Assembly: GCA_022575985.1 (NCBI GenBank)
Contig: JAKSXM010000231.1
Span: 6,574,501-6,638,500, forward strand
Length of the DNA: 64,000 bases
DNA from: Anagrus nilaparvatae
Lineage: Eukaryota; Arthropoda; Insecta; Hymenoptera; Mymaridae
Direction of reading: 5' to 3'
The notes beneath the pieces are model-generated. The model did not search any database. It saw nothing but the letters and a program-made list of their open reading frames with translations, and was not told the DNA's origin. The position numbers and the translations under genes were made by a program. Below, piece by piece: positions 57,757-64,000 of the stretch. Position 1 is the first letter of the stretch. Each line of letters opens with the position of its first letter.

Positions 57757-59502
57757 TTAGCGTCTTTTTACTCGTTTTTTTATCAGATTGATAGTGTTTT
57801 TAAAAAAATATTTTAAATGTTGAGTGTCTTGTTTACGATTCAGAGTTTTCTGATGGATTTGAATGTGTGTCATTTCAGAGAAGGTTCTTTTATAATAATT
57901 TGATTCGGTATCTATTATTGTCGTTTCGTTAAAGTCAAAATCATGGTTGGTATGTAGTTGATGTTTGTAAAAAATGGAATCTTTGTGTTTATTGTCGTAG
58001 TCTGTTTTATGCTCTACAATCCGTTTTCTTAATTTCCGTCCTGATTGGCCTATATATACGTAATCACAGTTTTTACATTTTATTTTGTAAACTATGTCTC
58101 TGGTTTCCATTTTTTCCAGTTTGTCCTTACCGAGTTTTATGAGGTTATTGAACTTATTAATATTTTTATTAATGATAATAACGTTAAGATTTTTTAGATT
58201 ATTAATAATATTTTGGTTTAAGTATTTGTAAAAGGGTAATATTAGCCAATCTATTGAATTTACTTTGTCGTTATTTTGTACATTATTGTTTTTTAAATGA
58301 CAAATTCGTTTAGTAATGTATTTATTTATGAAATCCGACGGGTAATTATTACAAATCAAAAATTTTTTTGCAATTTGAATGTTATCATTTTGAAATTTTT
58401 TATCTGACAAAAGTATGCAATTGTCGATTAGGTTGTACACCATTGCAATTTTTTGGTGAGTTGGATGGTGAGAATGAAAATTTAAGTAGCGTCCTGAGTA
58501 GGTATTTTTGCGATACCAATTGGTAGAAGCAAAAGAATTATTGTTTCTGTAAATTTTTATATCAAGAAAATTTATGCAATGATCAGAATTATCTTCATTT
58601 TCTATTGTGAATTTGATATCTGAATTGTAATTATTAAAAGTATTAAGGATTTTTTCATTATATTTTTTGTCAAAAATTATAAAAATGTCATCAACATAAC
58701 GTTTATAAAATATTACCGGAGATTTACATTCTTTTGGAGGAGAAGAGAAAAAGTTTGAGGAATTATTTAGTACTAAACTACTTTTTAATGTTGCTAAAGC
58801 TGATTTTTCCAAGTGGTCCATGACCAGTTCGCAAAAAAATGGTGATGAACAAAAACCCATTGGTAGACCTTTAATTTGTTTATAATATTTGTTGTTAAAT
58901 TGTAAGTAAGTTGAAGTTAATAAAAAGTTAATGCCTAATAAGAATTCCGATTTGGGAATAGGTAAGATATTAGCTAAAAATTCCCAATTTCTTTCTATTG
59001 CCTGCATGACTAAATTATGGGGAATGCTTGGAAACATAGCTACCACATCTAAAGATGCTAGTTCTTATTCATCAGGGATTACATTATTTTTTAGTAGATT
59101 TATGATTTCTTTGCTATTTTTAACTGTTGAACAAGGTTTTCGGATGTATTTTTGTAAAAATTTGGTTAAGCATTTATCAAATATGTATAAGGGGCTGTTA
59201 ATAAAAGAAACAATAATTCCTATTGGGAACCCGTTTTTGTGTATTTTTATAAGTGCATAAGCACGAGGTAAGTTTGTATTACTTATGTCTAATTCAATAT
59301 CTATAAAACATTCATCGCAGTTAAATACACGTAAAATGTTCCATTCTTTGAGGAATTTTAAAGTTTGTTTAGTAAATTCTTCTAGCGGGTTGTGATCTAT
59401 CTGTATGTAACTGTCTGTATTTAATAATTCATTTTCTACTTATATACTGGACATTTGAGTTTGTATAAAATTAAAATATAAACAACTTTTTTGTGTGTTC
59501 AT
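57757..59502 (-). pseudogene. Penelope-like element: RT + GIY-YIG, two stops
   Basis: A retroelement protein that would cut the target with a GIY-YIG nuclease and copy RNA with a telomerase-related RT. Reading from a possible ATG at 59502 the frame has stops at 59440-59442 and 59065-59067 and is otherwise open for 582 codons. RT motifs: RAYALIKIHKNGFPIGIIVS, LASLDVVAMFPSIPH (catalytic Asp), GLPMGFCSSPFFCELVMDHL, YKRYVDDIFII (catalytic YVDD), INFLDIKIYRN. Then comes VYKIKCKNCDYVYIGQSGRK followed by LRKRIVEH, the CX2C-GIY-YIG nuclease core of Penelope elements. Full-length relatives are usually longer, so the N terminus is probably missing. Very AT-rich codon use matches the surroundings. Confidence 0.88.
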
Positions 59503-59649
59503 TATGTCTTTTCACATATATATGTTGTGGTACAGATGAAAAGACAAATTTAAAAAAATAAGAAGTTATAAAATTGCCATATATTAGTTTACTTAAGTTA
59601 CAATTTAAAGCAAAAACAGAAGAATTTCTTTTATTATTTTTTTTAAATC

Positions 59650-60278
59650 ATGGTATCTCCTCAGTCTTGCAATCAAGAAGAAAATGAAGGTCCATCATCA
59701 AGGTAAGTTCATTGATTTTAAAATTGATTTAAGGTACTTGTAAAAATGTACTTGAAATAAAACTATAATAAACTCTTTTAAAAGATCTTGTTACTGTTTA
59801 TTTGTACAGTAAATGTTATTTTTTGTTGCATTAATATTAATGATTTGCATGTTCACTTTGAAATACTAGTTATACAAGCAATCGTATGAGCTAGATTTGT
59901 CATTATTTAGATGTTAGTTTTATAAATACTCTAGGAAAGAAAATATTAATTTGCATTTAAACATTAAATTTGAATTTAACGTTGTGTTAAATATTTGTTT
60001 GTAGCTTTAGCTAATTTATGTTTTTTAGTTTTTGTGGATATAATTCTTAGGGAACTATCAAATCGATTGATTTCTTATTAACATAATTGGAACTAGGTAG
60101 TACTTTTTTCATCGTCCAGATGTGTCCTGTAATTTTTGCTTAAAATTAGTTTATTTGAAAGTATTGCTTACACTCTTTGGGAGTCCTTAAAGTCACTTTT
60201 CACCCTAAATTCTAAGTAGTGTCTCTAAGGTCCCTTTTTTCATTGCAGGGTTTACAGTCCTTTTTCTGCAAAAAATAG
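59650..60278 (+). CDS. Possible first two coding exons of a plus-strand gene
   Basis: ATG at 59650 opens MVSPQSCNQEENEGPSS and reaches a strong donor (AAG|GTAAGT) at 59702. An acceptor TTTTTTCATTGCAG at 60248 begins a 30-base exon that continues the frame as RVYSPFSAKN and ends at a GT donor (60278). The phases agree. No third exon is found before the satellite at 60.86 kb, so the gene is partial or the match is chance. Product unknown. Confidence 0.35.
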
Positions 60279-60699
60279 GTAAAAAAGGTAACATTTAAAA
60301 AAGGGGCTTAAAATAGTAGGTGGAATATTTTTTCATTTGCGTATATATGTTTTTTTTTTGTACTCATAGTTTCTTATAGAGATGTTAATGGTTAAAAAGG
60401 ACATATTGGTGTAGGATTTCATGCTATACATAAATTTGAAAAACATGATAAAATTTTTTCATTACTATTAATGCCGGATTAAAATTTCCTAAAAAATTTA
60501 ATGCACTTATTACTTTAATTGATTAAAAATTTTACTAAATTGCCTATTTTAAAGTTGAAATTTAAATGAATTTAAAGAAATAAAAATAATTATTTATTGT
60601 TGCAACTATATAATAAATAAAACAATATAATTTTTTTTTCATATAGATGTAATAACTTTTTTATTTCACAATTGTACATTCACAAGTCCGTCCCGTACG

Positions 60700-60825
60700 A
60701 AGCCACTGTATACATGCGTGTATACACTAACTGTATACACGTGTGTATACAGTCCTGTATACAGCCGTGTATACAGCCGTGTATACAGTTTTTCACGGAA
60801 TACAGGCACTGTATACAGAAATTTT
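60700..60825. repeat. TGTATACA palindrome minisatellite
   Basis: About nine CTGTATACA or GTGTATACA words in both registers, for example CCGTGTATACAGCCGTGTAT, end in a T run. The core GTATAC is self-complementary. Confidence 0.88.
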
Positions 60826-60862
60826 TTTTTTTTTTTTTTTTTAATATAACACTAATTAACAC

Positions 60863-63800
60863 GTAAGGCATGGGCCCTAGGGGTTCGTAACATAGCCAGG
60901 GGCATTATAAAAAGAGGTAAAAAATAACCCCTAGGGGCCAATTAGGCCCATCCGGCCCAAAATAAAAAACTAATATATAAGGTATTTACCGAGGACAAAA
61001 ATGGACTCTGGAGGTACAAAATGGGTCCCACATGATAAAATAAATATCAACAGATAGAATTAGCTATCCAGGGGCCCATTGGGCCCGATCAGAAAAAAAT
61101 GAGATCTCGCTGTACAAATCGATTCCCAGGGATGAAAATGGACTATAAGGGTACAGAATTGGCCCAACAGGACAAAACAAATAACAAATAATAAAATTGT
61201 CTATCCTGGGTCTTATTGGGCCCAATCGGGAAAAAATCAAATCCTGATGTAAAAATCGATCCCCAGGAACAAAAATGGACTATATGGATACAAAATTGGT
61301 CCAACAGGATAAAACAAATAACAGCTGATAAAATCGTCTATCCTGGGTCCTATTGGGCCCAAACAGAAAAAAATGAGATCTCGCTGTACAAATCGATTCC
61401 CAGGGATGAAAATGGACTATAAGGGTACAGAATTGGCCCAAAAGGACAAAACAAATAACAAATAATAAAATTGTCTATCCTGGGTCCTATTGGGCCCAAT
61501 CGGGAAAAAATCAAATCCTGATGTAAAAATCGATCCCCAGGAACAAAAATGGACTCTGGAGGTACAAAATGGATCCCACATGATAAAATAAATATCAACA
61601 GATAGAATTAGCTATCCTGAGTCCTATTGGGCCCAATCGGGAAAAAATCAAATCCTGATGTAAAAATCGATCCCCAGGAACAAAAATGGACTATATGGAT
61701 ACAAAATTGGTCCAACAGGATAAAACAAATAACAGCTGATAAAATCGTCTATCCTGGGTCCTATTGGGCCCAAACAGAAAAAAATGAGATCTCGCTGTAC
61801 AAATCGATTCCCAGGGATGAAAATGGACTATAAGGGTACAGAATTGGCCCAAAAGGACAAAACAAATAACAAATAATAAAATTGTCTATCCTGGGTCCTA
61901 TTGGGCCCAATCGGGAAAAAATCAAATCCTGATGTAAAAATCGATCCCCAGGAACAAAAATGGACTCTGGAGGTACAAAATGGATCCCACATGATAAAAT
62001 AAATATCAACAGATAGAATTAGCTATCCTGAGTCCTATTGGGCCCAATCGGGAAAAAATCAAATCCTGATGTAAAAATTGATCCCCAGGAACAAAAATGG
62101 ACTGTAGGGGTAAAAAATGTGTCCAGCAGGATATAAAAAAAATAAAAACGGATAAAAGCAGCTATCAAAGGGCCCATCGGGCCCAATCGGAAAAAAATGA
62201 GATACCGCTGTACAAATCGATTCCCAGGGATGAAAATGGACTATATGGGTACAAAATTGGTCCAACAGGATAAAACAAATAACAACTAATAACATCGTCC
62301 ATCCTGGGTCCTATTGGGCCCAATCGGGAAAAAATCAAATCCTTAAGTGAAAATCGATTCCCAGGGATAAAAATGGACTGTAGGGATAAAAAATATGATG
62401 CAACAAAAAAAACGGATAAAATTAGCTATCAAAGGGTCCGTCGGGCCCAATCAGAAAAAAATGAGAACCCGCTGTACAAATCGATTCCCAGGGATGAAAA
62501 TGGACTATATGGGTACAAAATTGGTCCAACAGGATAAAACAAATAACAACTAATAAAATCGTCCATCCTGGGTCCTATTGGGCCCAATCGGGAAAAAATC
62601 AAATCCTTAAGTGAAAATCGATTCCCAGGGATAAAAATGGACTATAGGGATAAAAAATATGATGCAACAAAAAAAACGGATAAAATTAGCTATCAAAGGG
62701 TCCGTCGGGCCCAATTGGAAAAAAATGAGATCCCGCTGTACAAATCGATTCCCAGGGATGAAAATGGGCTATATGGGTACAAAATTGGTCCAACAGGATA
62801 AAACAAATAACAACTGATAAAATCGTTCATTCTGGGTCTATTGGGCCCAATAGAACCCAGGATAGACGATTTTATCAGTTGTTATTTGTTTTGTCCTGTT
62901 GGACCAATTAGGACCCAGGATGGACGATTTTATCAGTTGTTATTTGTTTAATCCTGTTGGACCAATTTTCTTTCCATATAGTCCATTTTCATCCCTGGCG
63001 ATCGATTTGCACAGCGGGATCTCATTTTTTTCCGATTGGGCCCGACGGACCCTTTGATAGCTAATTTTATCCGTTTCTTTTGTTGCATCCTGCTGGACAC
63101 ATTTTTTATCCATACAGTCCATTTTTATCCCTGGGAATCGATTTTTAATAAAGGATTTAATTTTTTCCCGATTGGGCCCAATAGAACCCAGGATAGACAA
63201 TTTTATTATTTGTTATTTGTTTTGTCCTGTTGGGCCAATTCTGTACCCTTATAGTCCATTTTCATCCCTGGGAATCGATTTGTACAGCGAGATCATATTT
63301 TTTTCTGATTAGGCCCAATAGGACCCAGGATGGACGATTTTATCAGCTGTTATTTGTTTTATCATGTGGGACCCATTTTGTACCTCCAGAGTCCATTTTT
63401 GTTCCTGGGGATCGATTTTTACATCAGGATTTGATTTTTTCCCGATTGGGCCCAATAGGACCCAGGATAGACAATTTTATTATTTGTTATTTGTTTTGTC
63501 CTGTTGGGCCAATTCTGTACCCTTATAGTCCATTTTCATCCCTGGGAATCGATTTGTACAGCGAGATCTCATTTTTTTCTGATTAGGCCCAATAGGACCC
63601 AGGATGGACGATTTTATCAGCTGTTATTTGTTTTATCCTGTTAGACCAATTTTGTATCCATATAGTCCATTTTTGTTCCTGGGGATCGATTTTTACATCA
63701 GGATTTAATTTTTTCCCGATTGGGCCCAATAAGACCCAGGATAGACAATTTTATTATTTGTTATTTGTTTTGTCCTGTTGGGCCAATTCTGTACCCTTAT

Positions 63801-64000
63801 AGTCCATTTTCATCCCTGGGAATCCATTTGTACAGCGAGATCTCATTTTTTTCTGATCGGGCCCAATGGGCCCCTGAATAGCTAATTCTATCTGTTGATA
63901 TTTATTTTATCATGTGGGACCCATTTTGTAACTCCAGAGTCCATTTTTGTCCTCGGTAACTACCTTTTACATTAGTTTTTTATTTTGGGCCGGATGGGCC
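60863..64000. repeat. Satellite-like giant palindrome with 411-bp higher-order repeats
   Basis: Units of about 137 bases (GGGCCCAATCGGGAAAAAAT, GATCCCCAGGAACAAAAATG, GACTATATGGATACAAAATT, ATAAAACAAATAAC, TCCTGGGTCCTATT) fill the region. 61216-61626 and 61627-62037 are near-identical 411-base units made of three subunits. At 62841-62850 (TTGGGCCCAA) the orientation flips and the array runs back. Edge blocks also mirror each other (GAGGACAAAAATGGACTCTG at 60991 versus its inverse at about 63936-63955). The right terminus is just outside the window. Repeated 68- and 82-codon frames are artefacts. Confidence 0.92.

Noticed and set aside
58931..59260. 109-codon plus-strand frame
   Set aside because: A shadow of the Penelope-like RT on the opposite strand.
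18122..62900. CRISPR arrays
   Set aside because: Many regular repeats exist, but none has short identical repeats with unique spacers, no cas genes are present and the DNA is eukaryotic.
61216..63586. Repeated 68-118-codon frames in the terminal array
   Set aside because: They recur exactly every 411 bases and on both strands of a satellite; they follow the repeat period.

Overview
This is a very AT-rich, repeat-dominated stretch of eukaryotic nuclear DNA. GT-AG introns, animal gene remnants (a MATH/BTB gene, DYNLT2B-like and CARMIL-like pseudogenes) and the mobile-element set (R1-like LINE, Penelope-like element, LTR element, many foldback/TIR elements) indicate an arthropod. The broken CARMIL and DYNLT2B copies read closest to insect versions and a hymenopteran is my best guess, but that is inference. 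No bacterial, viral-operon or CRISPR feature is present.

Layout. 1-6.1 kb: a near-complete but 5'-truncated R1-clade-like non-LTR retrotransposon and a second, internally deleted fragment, each junction carrying (TAA)n. 6.1-12.6 kb: TIR/foldback elements around an intron-bearing DYNLT2B-like pseudogene. 12.9-14.1 kb: an apparently intact two-exon MATH-BTB (SPOP/TDPOZ-like) gene on the minus strand, the best candidate for a functional gene. 14.3-21.9 kb: TIR elements and short tandem arrays. 21.94-30.91 kb: a ~9 kb composite inverted-repeat structure with matching ends and a TAA duplication, itself invaded by other foldback elements. 32.1-32.8 kb: a composite minisatellite made of X-box-like and CACGTG palindromes. 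32.8-34.1 kb: an unknown gene broken by one stop. 36.2-41.2 kb: more foldback elements and an iterated repeat family. 42.0-45.0 kb: three in-phase exons of a coiled-coil protein with a basic patch. 48.1-51.2 kb: a CARMIL pseudogene with introns, an internal loss of most leucine-rich repeats and a foldback insertion. 52.1-56.0 kb: a gag-only LTR element with a 63-bp minisatellite where pol should be, its LTR abutting an unidentified exon. 57.8-59.5 kb: a Penelope-like element with RT and GIY-YIG domains and two stops. 59.65-60.28 kb: two possible first exons of a plus-strand gene. 60.9 kb to the end: a satellite-like giant palindrome with 411-bp higher-order repeats.

The recurring theme is inverted repetition. 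One 1.59-kb palindromic family is present four times (15.7, 26.1, 34.4 and 48.4 kb); its three complete copies have clean, different 4-bp target duplications, and two copies look identical, so it moved recently. No transposase for these elements is visible in the window, so they must be mobilised in trans or be derelict. Only the MATH-BTB gene, possibly the coiled-coil gene, and possibly the 59.65-kb exons look like host genes that could still work.
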